Of a DNA stretch of 64,000 bases, positions 55,209 to 63,260 are shown piece by piece. Location of the stretch: NCBI RefSeq assembly GCF_950101795.1, contig NZ_CATNLZ010000012.1, forward strand, positions 1 through 64,000, given 5' to 3'. Source of the stretch: Nocardioides sp. T2.26MG-1 (lineage in GTDB: Bacteria > Actinomycetota > Actinomycetes > Propionibacteriales > Nocardioidaceae). A program made the translations under genes and the position numbers. The notes beneath the pieces are model-generated. The model saw only the letters and a program-made list of their open reading frames with translations. It was not told where the DNA came from and did no database searches. Every line of letters starts with the position of its first letter. Position 1 is the first letter of the stretch.

Positions 55209-56086
55209 AGCTGCTCCGGGATCCTGTTCTCGAACCGGGTGAAGATCAGCTGGCCGCAGACCAGCATCACCAGCGCGATGCCGAGGGCGAGGAACCCGTA
55301 GGCGTACAGGTGATCCGGGATGTGCGCGGCGTGGATCGCGTCCGGGTCGTCGGTGGTGCCGACCCAGAACGCCTGCTGGACGAGCAGCACCGCGTCCGCG
55401 ATGGGGTTGAAGAGGTAGTACTGCGCGAAGTGGCCGAACCGCGCGTCGACCATGCTGTAGGGGTAGATCATCGGCACGGCGAACCGCACGAAGTTGGTGA
55501 GGATCGAGACGAAGCTGCTGACGTCGCGCATGAACACGTTGGCGACGCTGAAGACCAGCGCCAGCGAGGTCCCGAGGGCGGCGATGATCGCGAGCGCCAG
55601 CAGGAACCCGAGCAGGTAGACCGGATCGGGCGTCCAGCCGGTGAACAGGCAGATCACGGTGAGGATCACGATCTGGGGGCCCATGTGGTAGAGCGAGACC
55701 AGCATCGAGGCCACCGGGAACATCTCGCGTGGCATCGCCATCTTCTGCACCAGCGACCGGTTGCGCACGATGGAGCGGGTGCCGGCGTTGAACGTCTCGA
55801 TGAAGAACTGCACGACGATCAGTCCGCAGAACACGTGCACCGCGAACATCTCGGTGCTGCGGCCGACGATCTTGCCCATCACGAACCAGTAGATGAACAG
55901 CTGCGAGAGCGGGTTGATGTAGGACCACATCAGCCCCAGGAACGAGCCCTGGTAGCGAGCACTGACCTCGCGCTTGACCAGCATGCGCAGCAGGTAGCGG
56001 CGTCGGAACACCTCCAGGAGGCCGGCGCGCGGGGCCGGCGGGCTCAGCGGTGCGTCGACGACGTGCAGGCGACCGGCGTCAGTCAT
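55205..56086 (-). CDS. Polysaccharide ABC exporter permease (Wzm/TagG-like)
   Basis: The 293-residue ABC-2-type membrane protein begins LEVFRRRYLLRMLVKREVSA, with the RYQGSFLGLMWSYINPL motif typical of Wzm/TagG permeases, and has six membrane helices ending in FTRFENRIPEQL. It forms the pore for lipid-linked glycan export with the ATPase just downstream, as Rv3783 does. ATG 56086 overlaps the GlfT2-like gene by 8 nt. Confidence 0.92.
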   Translation of the reverse strand: MTDAGRLHVVDAPLSPPAPRAGLLEVFRRRYLLRMLVKREVSARYQGSFLGLMWSYINPLSQLFIYWFVMGKIVGRSTEMFAVHVFCGLIVVQFFIETFNAGTRSIVRNRSLVQKMAMPREMFPVASMLVSLYHMGPQIVILTVICLFTGWTPDPVYLLGFLLALAIIAALGTSLALVFSVANVFMRDVSSFVSILTNFVRFAVPMIYPYSMVDARFGHFAQYYLFNPIADAVLLVQQAFWVGTTDDPDAIHAAHIPDHLYAYGFLALGIALVMLVCGQLIFTRFENRIPEQL

Positions 56087-58133
56087 CGAGCCCCTCGAAG
56101 GACGCCTTCCAGGCGTCCGGCGAGGTCAGCGACCCCAGCGCCTCCTTGTAGCGGGCGCTCAGCTCCGGCCACTCCTGGAACAGCCGGGCGTGGAGCGCCG
56201 TCGAACGCCGCATCTGGTCGGTGAACTGCTGCCGGTCGCGGCGGTACCAGGCCGCCTTGGTGCCGTCGGCGGCCGAGACGATCGCGGAGTCGTAGTGGGC
56301 CAGCCGGAACCACTTCTGGTCGAGGTGGGGAACGATCCCCTCCGGGAACGCCGACGACATCGCGCGCGGTGGCGTGACCTGCCGGACGAGTCCGGTGGCG
56401 GCCATCATCAGCTTGCCCGGCATGTTGGTCGGGTTGGGGATCCCCTTGCCCTTGCGGGGCGGCTTCTTCATGCGCGGCGGCGGGAACAGCTCGAGGTCCG
56501 GGGTGGCGCGCGCGTCGTCGTACCGGCCGGACAGCTCACGCAGGTACGGCAGTCGGTGCGCCAGGTCGGAGTGCATCCGCTCCGGGCCGTCGAGCACGTC
56601 CTGGAGCGCGAGCAGGATGATCTCGCCGGTGCCGTACTGCATCGAGACCAGCCGCTTGGCATGGTTGGCCATGCTCTCGAAGGCGAGCCGGCCGCCGTGG
56701 TCGTACGGCGAGTGCAGCAGCGCCGAGACGAGCCGGTTGCGCTCGTGGAAGTAGGCCTGCCAGTCGAGCGTGTCGTCCTTCTCGGTCCACGGGACGTGCC
56801 ACACGGCGGCGCCGGGCAGGGTCACCGTGGGGAACCCGGCCTCGCCGGCCCGCAGGCCGAACTCGGCGTCGTCCCACTTGATGAACATGGGCAACGACAG
56901 GCCGATCTCACGGATCACCGAGGTCGGGATCAGCGACATCCACCAGCCGGTGTAGTCGACGTCGATCCGGCGGTGCAGCCACGGCGTCGACCGCAGCGGA
57001 CGCCGGGCCCAGTCGTGGGAGTGCTTGGTCTCCGGGGCCGGACCCCAGAACCAGGTCCACTTCGCCAGGGCCTCGCCGTAGGCGTGCATGACGGTGCGGT
57101 CGTACAGGCTGAACATGTGTCCGCCGACGATCGTGGGGCGCCGCGTCAGGTCGGCGAACGCGACCGCGCGCTTGATGCCCTCGAGCTCGCAGACGACGTC
57201 GTCGTCGAGCAGCAGGACGTAGTCGGACTTGCCGCGCTGCACGGACTCGAACATCGCCCGCGAGAAGCCGCCGGACCCGCCGAGGTTGGCCTGGTCGATG
57301 ATGTGCAGCTGGTCGCCGAGCACGGCCTTGGCCTCGGCGTAGCGGTCGGTGTCGACCACCTTCTGGTTGCCCTGGTCGACCACGAACACGTCGTCGAGCA
57401 TGGCGAGGGTCGAGGGATCGCGCGACAGCGCGACGAGCTGGTCACCGCAGAAGTCGGGGCGGTTGAAGGTCGTGATGCCGATGCTCACCCGCCCGACCTG
57501 CTGTCGGTCCGTCTCGATCGACCACTCCGCGCTCTCCAGGACCGCCTCGCCGTCGCCGGCCTCGAGGTCGAACCAGTACCAGCCGCCGTCGATGAACGGG
57601 TCGAGCGTCAGGTCGCGGGTGATCGTCACCGGCTCGTCGCTCTCGAGCGGGATCGAGTCCGCCCGCAGCACCTGGCCGCGTGCCGTGGAGCGGTAGACGA
57701 TCAGGGCACCGATACCGCGGGCGCGCAGCACCAGCCGCACCGTGCGGAACTCGGTCCAGCGCCGCCAGTAGCTCGCCGGGAACGCGTTGAAGTAGGTGCC
57801 GAAGGTGATCCGGCGGCCCTTCTCGGCGATCGCGTGGTCGTTCTCGTCGATCCGGCCGTAGCCGATCAGGCTCGTGTCGGCCGTGGGGGTGCTGTCCGTC
57901 GCCTTGGCCGCGAGCTTCTGCGAGGCGCGGTCGATGCCGGACTGCCCGGACGACGCGTCGGCGCTGCTGGCCATCGACGTGACGGCACCGATGTACAGGC
58001 CGCGGACGTCGAGCTCCTGGGTCGCGCGCATGATCGTGCGCTGGACCACCCGGAACCCCGCGGTCGAGACGTCGTCTGAGCGTGGCTCGGCCACTGCCTC
58101 GGAGGAGTCACCCACGTTCTCACTCCTTGTCAT
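56079..58133 (-). CDS. GlfT2-like galactofuranosyltransferase
   Basis: The 684-residue protein resembles mycobacterial GlfT2. An N-terminal beta domain (RITFGTYFNAFPASYWRRWT) precedes the GT-A core: GRVSIGITTFNRPDFC, DDVFVVDQGNQKVVDTDRYA, LGGSGGFSRAMFESVQRG, the metal motif LLLDDDVV at 310-312, a catalytic WDDAEFGLRA at 420-422 and His446 (VWHVPW). GlfT2 polymerises UDP-galactofuranose into galactan. With the coupled Wzm/Wzt genes this suggests a galactan-type polymer made and exported here. ATG 58133 has a moderate ribosome site; UDP-galactopyranose mutase is not in the window. Confidence 0.88.
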   Translation of the reverse strand: MTRSENVGDSSEAVAEPRSDDVSTAGFRVVQRTIMRATQELDVRGLYIGAVTSMASSADASSGQSGIDRASQKLAAKATDSTPTADTSLIGYGRIDENDHAIAEKGRRITFGTYFNAFPASYWRRWTEFRTVRLVLRARGIGALIVYRSTARGQVLRADSIPLESDEPVTITRDLTLDPFIDGGWYWFDLEAGDGEAVLESAEWSIETDRQQVGRVSIGITTFNRPDFCGDQLVALSRDPSTLAMLDDVFVVDQGNQKVVDTDRYAEAKAVLGDQLHIIDQANLGGSGGFSRAMFESVQRGKSDYVLLLDDDVVCELEGIKRAVAFADLTRRPTIVGGHMFSLYDRTVMHAYGEALAKWTWFWGPAPETKHSHDWARRPLRSTPWLHRRIDVDYTGWWMSLIPTSVIREIGLSLPMFIKWDDAEFGLRAGEAGFPTVTLPGAAVWHVPWTEKDDTLDWQAYFHERNRLVSALLHSPYDHGGRLAFESMANHAKRLVSMQYGTGEIILLALQDVLDGPERMHSDLAHRLPYLRELSGRYDDARATPDLELFPPPRMKKPPRKGKGIPNPTNMPGKLMMAATGLVRQVTPPRAMSSAFPEGIVPHLDQKWFRLAHYDSAIVSAADGTKAAWYRRDRQQFTDQMRRSTALHARLFQEWPELSARYKEALGSLTSPDAWKASFEGLDD

Positions 58134-58241
58134 GTAGCGGCGAAGACGCCGGGAAGACTACCAGCGGGGATCGGGCGATCCCGCATCTGCCGCGGGGTGT
58201 GTGAGCCACCTCGCGTCACGTCCAGCGGTGCGGCAACGGAC

Positions 58242-59315
58242 TCAGCCGGAGCCCCTCACGGTCGCGACGGCGTCGACGAAGTCGGCGACGCTGGCCGCGG
58301 TCTGCTCCTCGTCGAGTGCCAGGTGCTCGAGGACCGTGTAGCGGTCGGGCCGGGTCTGCGGGGCCGCCAGGACCGCGGTCACGAACTCCTCGTCCGAGAG
58401 GCCGACCTCGCTGGGCAGGCACGGCAGGTCGTGCCGGGTGAGGCAGGTGACGATCTCCGCGAACCGTCCGGGCTGCTCCCGCAGGTGCGTGGCGAACGCA
58501 GCACCCAGCCCGGCCAGCTCACCGTGGTGCGCCTTCCCCGGGAACAGTTGGTCGACGGCGTGGAGGATCTCGTGGCAGGCGCCGCTGCAGGGACGCGACG
58601 TCCCGGCCACCGACATCGCCATGCCGGAGAGCACGAGTGCCTCCGCGAGCACCACGAGGAACGGCTCGTCGTGGACCGAGTCGGTGCGCCCGATGATGGA
58701 CTCGGCCGCCAGTCGGGCGAAGGCCAGGGCGAGACCGTCGACCGGCTCGCCGCGCTGCCGGCCGGCGAGCAGCCAGTCCTCGATGGCCGACAGGTTGCTG
58801 ACGACGTCGCCGATCCCGGCCGAGACCAGCGGTGCCGGTGCTGCTCGGACGTAGTCGAGGTCGACGACCACCGCGAGCGGCATCGCGACCCCGAAGGAGC
58901 CCTTGCCGTGGGGGTGGTCCAGGGATGCCACGGGCGAGCAGAGGCCGTCGTGGGCGAGGTTGGTGGCCACCGCGATCATCGGGATGCCGGCACGGGTGGC
59001 GGCGTACTTGGCGACGTCGAGCGTCTTGCCGCCGCCGATGGCGACCACGGCGTCGTAGCCGCGCTCGCCGAGCGCCGACTGCAGCTCGGTGGCGGCCTTC
59101 AGGCTGGCCTCGTGCACACCGTGCACGGCCGCGCCCGGGAGGGCCGGCGCGATCCGGCCCCAGATCTCCTGCCCGGTGGACGGCCCGACCGCGACCAGCA
59201 CGCTGCCGGTCGTCGAGATGTACCGGTCCTGGAGCAGCTGGGGCAGGTCGTCGATCGCCCCCGCCCGGATGTCGAGGTGGAGGGGGCTCGCCAGCATCCT
59301 CGCTAGTAGTGGCAC
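58242..59315 (-). CDS. Glycerol-1-phosphate dehydrogenase-like (iron-alcohol dehydrogenase family)
   Basis: The 357-residue protein fits the glycerol dehydrogenase/G1P dehydrogenase branch: VVAIGGGKTLDVAKYAATRA (NAD(P) loop), VATNLAHDGLCSPVASL, metal ligands in GIGDVVSNLSAIEDWLLAGR and the two His stretches GACHEILHAVDQLFPG and KAHHGELAGLGAAFATHL. G1P dehydrogenases reduce dihydroxyacetone phosphate to sn-glycerol-1-phosphate. GTG 59315 has GGGAG 5 nt upstream and overlaps the CTP-transferase-like gene by 13 nt. Other polyol phosphates are possible. Confidence 0.8.
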   Translation of the reverse strand: MPLLARMLASPLHLDIRAGAIDDLPQLLQDRYISTTGSVLVAVGPSTGQEIWGRIAPALPGAAVHGVHEASLKAATELQSALGERGYDAVVAIGGGKTLDVAKYAATRAGIPMIAVATNLAHDGLCSPVASLDHPHGKGSFGVAMPLAVVVDLDYVRAAPAPLVSAGIGDVVSNLSAIEDWLLAGRQRGEPVDGLALAFARLAAESIIGRTDSVHDEPFLVVLAEALVLSGMAMSVAGTSRPCSGACHEILHAVDQLFPGKAHHGELAGLGAAFATHLREQPGRFAEIVTCLTRHDLPCLPSEVGLSDEEFVTAVLAAPQTRPDRYTVLEHLALDEEQTAASVADFVDAVATVRGSG

Positions 59316-60037
59316 GCGATCTCCCGGGCCCGCGCCAGGTCGGCGTGGTCGTCGACCTCGACCCAGGAGGTCCCGCTGGGCAGGGGCGCGACGCCGATGA
59401 ACTCGCCCTGGTCGGCCAGGTGCTGGTAGCCGTCCTCGTAGTAGAGGTCCGGGTCCCGCTCGAACGTCGCCTGCAGGGCATCGGCGAGCTTCTGCGCCGC
59501 CGAGCCCTCGATCAGGGTCGCGCCGATGTACTCGGCGTACGCCGTCGCCGGGTCCATGAGCTTGGTGATCGAGACGACGCCGCCGTCGGCGCCGATCCGG
59601 ACCTTCATCTCCTCCTCGGCGAGCCGCTTCTCGGTGTCGACCGCCAGCAGGATCTCGGGCCCGCGGTTGGAGAGGAGGGTCTCCTCTACCGCCACCGGGT
59701 GCACGGTGTCCCCGTTGACGAGGAGCGCCCCGTCGGTCAGGTGGTCACGGGCGCACCACAGGGAGTAGGCGTTGTTCCAGATCTCGGCCTTGTCGTTGTG
59801 CACCAGCTCCAGCGTCACGCCGTAGCGCCGCTCGAGGTCGGCGCGTCGCTCCTCGACCGCCTGCGCGGCGTACCCCACCACGACCACGACGTCCGTCAGC
59901 TCGACGGCGGCGAGGTTGCGCAGCGCGATGTCGAGGATGGTGATGTCCCCGTCGACCGGGACCAGCGCCTTGGGCAGCACGTCCGTGTAGGGGCGCAGCC
60001 TGCGCCCCGCTCCGGCTGCCAGCACCATTCCGATCAC
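59303..60037 (-). CDS. Phosphocholine-cytidylyltransferase-like nucleotidyltransferase
   Basis: The 244-residue enzyme begins MVLAAGAGRRLRPYTDVLPK, the sugar/alcohol-phosphate nucleotidyltransferase loop, with VVVVGYAAQAVEERRADLER, VNGDTVHPVAVEETLLS and a C-terminal GTSWVEVDDHADLARAREI. It resembles LicC-type CTP:phosphocholine cytidylyltransferases and should activate a phosphorylated small alcohol as its CDP derivative. GTG 60037 has AGGAAGG 7 nt upstream. Overlap with the dehydrogenase gene suggests that the dehydrogenase product (glycerol-1-P or similar) is the substrate. Confidence 0.82.
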   Translation of the reverse strand: MIGMVLAAGAGRRLRPYTDVLPKALVPVDGDITILDIALRNLAAVELTDVVVVVGYAAQAVEERRADLERRYGVTLELVHNDKAEIWNNAYSLWCARDHLTDGALLVNGDTVHPVAVEETLLSNRGPEILLAVDTEKRLAEEEMKVRIGADGGVVSITKLMDPATAYAEYIGATLIEGSAAQKLADALQATFERDPDLYYEDGYQHLADQGEFIGVAPLPSGTSWVEVDDHADLARAREIACHY

Positions 60038-60198
60038 GTCGAGGCCTTCCTGGAGATCCGTGTCTGCTCGAACGGCCAACCTATCGTGGGGCTCAGCCTC
60101 GGCCGGCACTGCGGAGGCAGGTAGTAGCCTGCCTCGTGCCCCGGACCGGCGGTGCCGACCGGCGGCTGGCTGACGAAACACAGGAAAGACGGTGGGAC

Positions 60199-60522
60199 AT
60201 GTTCGACCTCCCCGGCCGCCTGCGCCGCTCCCGCGCGTGGACGTCGCGCGGCAAGGCCGGCGGCGCCACGGGCTCCCTGGCGGCGCGCGTCGAGGCGCTC
60301 GAGGAGGACATGCAGGAGGCGCGGCGCCTCAACCGCCGGCTGGCCGAGCTGATGGACGTCGTCGAGGAGCTCCTGGTCCCGCTCAGCCAGCAGGACCACG
60401 AGCGGGTCGAGGCCTATCTCGCAAGCAACACGACCCGGCTGGACGCGGGGCGGTTCGACGACGACACGGACGGACCATCGGCGACGGGGACGCGCGAGCA
60501 GCAGCACCCCGAGCGGGGGTGA
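60199..60522 (+). CDS. Small coiled-coil protein (possibly DUF6752)
   Basis: The 107-residue protein begins MFDLPGRLRRSRAWTSRGK and has a coiled-coil-like helix AARVEALEEDMQEARRLNRR LAELMDVVEELLVPLSQQ split over residues 27-64, then a charged tail. I recall similar small proteins next to sulfotransferase genes in Nocardioides (DUF6752), but this is from memory. It is 8 nt upstream of the sulfotransferase-like gene and probably cotranscribed. Partner function, for example scaffold, is not known. ATG 60199 is preferred to upstream starts. Confidence 0.65.
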   Translation: MFDLPGRLRRSRAWTSRGKAGGATGSLAARVEALEEDMQEARRLNRRLAELMDVVEELLVPLSQQDHERVEAYLASNTTRLDAGRFDDDTDGPSATGTREQQHPERG

Positions 60523-60529
60523 CTGCCAG

Positions 60530-61651
60530 GTGGCGAGCAGGGTCTTCCTGCACATCGGGCTGCCCAAGAGCGGCACGACGTTCCTCCAGACGACCATGTG
60601 GGCCAACCGCCCGCGGCTGCGCGCCCAGGGGGTCCTGTACCCCGGCCGGGAGCGACTCGACCACTACCAGGCCTTCCAGCAGGTGCGGGCGGCCAAGCGG
60701 GCGAGCCCCGGCGCCGGCAGCGGTGCGTGGGATCGGCTGGTCGCCGAGCTGCGTGCCTGGGACGGCGTCGGCCTGGTGTCGCACGAGTTCTTCTGCATGG
60801 CGACCCCCGACCAGGCTCGCCGGGTCCTCGAGGACCTCGCGCCGGCGGAGGTCCACGTCGTCCTGACCGCCCGGGCCTACTGGCTGCAGTTCCCTGCCAT
60901 CTGGCAGGAGGCGCTCAAGATGAGCTACGACGGGGGCTTCGACCAGTTCATGGCCGAGGCGTTCGCTGGGGAGCGCCGAGGCGCCTGGGGATGGTCCTCT
61001 CAGGACCTGCCGGCCATCCTGACGACATGGGCGAGCGTCGTGCCGGCAGACCGCATCCACGTCGTCACGGTGCCGCCGCCCGGGTCGCCGCGCGACCTGT
61101 TATGGAGGCGGTGGGTCGCGACGCTCGGCCTGGACGACCGCGGGTTCGACCTCGACGTCGCCTACCCCAACGAGTCGCTGGGCGCGGCCCAGGCCGCCCT
61201 GCTCCGGCAGGTGAAGCCCTACCTGTCCGGACCGCTCACCGACGGGCCGACCCGGCACCGGTGGGTCCGCCGCTACTTCGGGCACGAGGTGCTCGTCCCT
61301 CAGAAGGGCGACAGGTTCTACCCGAGCGACACCCACCTGGACGAGCTCCAGGAGCGTTCCCGCGACGCCGTCGAGGCCATCCGCGCCGGTGGCTACGACG
61401 TGGTGGGCGACCTCGACGAGCTCGTGGTCGAGGGCCCCACCGGGGAGCGAGCGCACCCGGACCGGGTGACGGATGCCGAACTGGTCCAGGTCGCCGCCCG
61501 GGCCATCGAGCAGATGATCCGCGACATGCGGGAGATGACGCTCGAGCGCAACAAGTGGCGCGACCGGGCCCGGTCGGGCTCGTCGGCCCGCCTGGGTGCC
61601 CGGGTCCGCCACCTGGCGCGCCGGATCCGCGGCAGGAGCCGGCATGAGTGA
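60530..61651 (+). CDS. Sulfotransferase-like P-loop protein
   Basis: The 373-residue protein begins VFLHIGLPKSGTTFLQTTMW, with the PAPS loop KSGTT at 13-17, and a second zone VHVVLTARAYWLQFPAIWQE. It has the same size and motif order as the 9022-10143 product. No membrane segment is visible; the tail is very basic (RHLARRIRGRSRHE). It overlaps the LicD-like gene by 8 nt, so it is translationally coupled to a phosphotransferase of surface glycans. GTG 60530 is the start. Confidence 0.78.
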   Translation: MASRVFLHIGLPKSGTTFLQTTMWANRPRLRAQGVLYPGRERLDHYQAFQQVRAAKRASPGAGSGAWDRLVAELRAWDGVGLVSHEFFCMATPDQARRVLEDLAPAEVHVVLTARAYWLQFPAIWQEALKMSYDGGFDQFMAEAFAGERRGAWGWSSQDLPAILTTWASVVPADRIHVVTVPPPGSPRDLLWRRWVATLGLDDRGFDLDVAYPNESLGAAQAALLRQVKPYLSGPLTDGPTRHRWVRRYFGHEVLVPQKGDRFYPSDTHLDELQERSRDAVEAIRAGGYDVVGDLDELVVEGPTGERAHPDRVTDAELVQVAARAIEQMIRDMREMTLERNKWRDRARSGSSARLGARVRHLARRIRGRSRHE

Positions 61652-63233
61652 GATCGGCCCTGCCACGGGCGAGCAGACCCTCGTCGTCGACGACGAGTTC
61701 CTCCGGCTGCCCACGAACGTCGAACCGGCCCGGACCTACGACGTCCTCCTCAACGGCGGGCACGTGTGGTCGCTGCTGCCCTCCCGCGACGCCGAGACGC
61801 GCCGGGGTCAGACCGTCGTCCCGTGGCCCCGCGCACTGCGGCGCTACCTCGTCGGCACCGCCGACGTCGTGCTGCGCGAGCACGCCGAGGACGTGGTGGT
61901 CGCCACCGGACACCACGTGTTCCAGGGCGTCCACGGGCGCCAGGTCAAGGTCACCGACTCCGAGGGCCACCACCTGATCCTGGACAAGTACGGCCGCCTC
62001 ACCGTCCCCCTGTCCGCGGAGGACCCCGAGTCGGTGGCGGGCTTCCTCGCGCAGGTCGAGGCGCTGCTCACCGCGGTGCGTGACCAGGCCGGCTTCCCGG
62101 CGTTCATCTGCTACGGGACGCTGCTCGGCGCGGTGCGCAACGGACGCCTCATCGGCCACGACAACGACGTCGACATCGCCTACCTGAGCGATCAGCCCTA
62201 CCCCGTCGACGTCGTCCGGGAGACCTTCCACCTGGAGCGGGTGCTGCGTGCGGACGGGTGGCACGTACGCCGCGGCTCCGGCAGCCGGCTGAACGTGCGG
62301 ATCCAGCAGGAGGACGGGTCGCACCGGTTCGTCGACGTGTTCACCGCGCATTGGGTCGGGGACCGTCTGTACATGCCGCAGGACACCGGCTTCGACATCC
62401 CCCGCGACCGGATGCTGCCGCTGACCACGGTGCCGCTGCACGGGCGCCCGTTCCCGGCGCCCAGGGACTACGAGCTGCTGCTCTCCCTGACCTACGGCCC
62501 CGGATGGCGCACGCCGGACCCGTCGTTCAAGTACGAGACCCCCCGCTGGCTCGCCCGCCGCCTCAACGGCTGGTTCGGCGGCCTGCGCACCAACCGGAAG
62601 TACTGGGACGCCTTCTACGGCCGGGCCGGGCGCACCCTGCCCACGGAGCCGACCCACTTCGCGCGCTGGGTGGCCGAGCACTATCCCGCGACCCGCCCGC
62701 TGGTCGACCTCGGGGCGGGCAACCTGCGCGACTCACGGTGGTTCGCCCGGAAGCGGCAGGCCGCAGTGTTGTCCCTCGACTACACGAGCGGCGCGATGCG
62801 ACTCGGACGGAAGCCGGGCAAGCGCGTCCACCGGGAGCTGGTCAACCTCAACGACACCAGGCACGTGCTGTCCCTCGGGGTCCGGCTCAGCCGCACCGCA
62901 CAGCCGGTCGACCTGTATGCCCGCTTCCTGCTCAACACCCTCGACGCCGACGGTGTCGCCAACGTCATGCGGCTGGCGTCGATGTCGCTGCGCCGAGCGG
63001 GCTACCTGTTCCTCGAGTTCCGCACCCTGCAGGACCGGGGCCGGCGGAAGGCCTTCCACAACGACAAGCGGGTCTTCCTCGACCCCGACGGCGTGGTCCG
63101 GCAGATCGAGGACGCCGGCGGGCGCGTGGTGCACCGCGACGCCGGGCTGGGGCTGGCGCCCTACCTGGACGAGGACCCGCACGTGTGCCGGATCGTCGCC
63201 GCCTGGAGCGAGCAGGCGGACGGCGCCGAGTGA
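61644..63233 (+). CDS. LicD-family phosphotransferase fused to a methyltransferase-like domain
   Basis: The 529-residue protein has a beta-rich N-terminus (about 1-125), the LicD core with GTLLGAVRNGRLI and HDNDVDIAYL (residues 158-180; LicD/fukutin metal-binding Asp pair), then a segment around 270-320, and a C-terminal half with LVDLGAGNLRDSRW and a Gly-rich turn as in class I SAM methyltransferases, although the later motifs are diverged. LicD enzymes move phosphocholine or other phospho-alcohols from CDP onto glycans. ATG 61644 overlaps the sulfotransferase stop by 8 nt. Confidence 0.8.
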   Translation: MSEIGPATGEQTLVVDDEFLRLPTNVEPARTYDVLLNGGHVWSLLPSRDAETRRGQTVVPWPRALRRYLVGTADVVLREHAEDVVVATGHHVFQGVHGRQVKVTDSEGHHLILDKYGRLTVPLSAEDPESVAGFLAQVEALLTAVRDQAGFPAFICYGTLLGAVRNGRLIGHDNDVDIAYLSDQPYPVDVVRETFHLERVLRADGWHVRRGSGSRLNVRIQQEDGSHRFVDVFTAHWVGDRLYMPQDTGFDIPRDRMLPLTTVPLHGRPFPAPRDYELLLSLTYGPGWRTPDPSFKYETPRWLARRLNGWFGGLRTNRKYWDAFYGRAGRTLPTEPTHFARWVAEHYPATRPLVDLGAGNLRDSRWFARKRQAAVLSLDYTSGAMRLGRKPGKRVHRELVNLNDTRHVLSLGVRLSRTAQPVDLYARFLLNTLDADGVANVMRLASMSLRRAGYLFLEFRTLQDRGRRKAFHNDKRVFLDPDGVVRQIEDAGGRVVHRDAGLGLAPYLDEDPHVCRIVAAWSEQADGAE

Positions 63234-63240
63234 CCGTCGG

Positions 63241-63260
63241 CCCAGGGGCCGGCTCCTGGG
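63241..63260. terminator. Convergent hairpin after the LicD-like gene
   Basis: CCCAGGGGCC and GGCTCCTGGG form a near-perfect palindrome between the LicD stop and the minus-strand stop at 63261. Confidence 0.45.
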
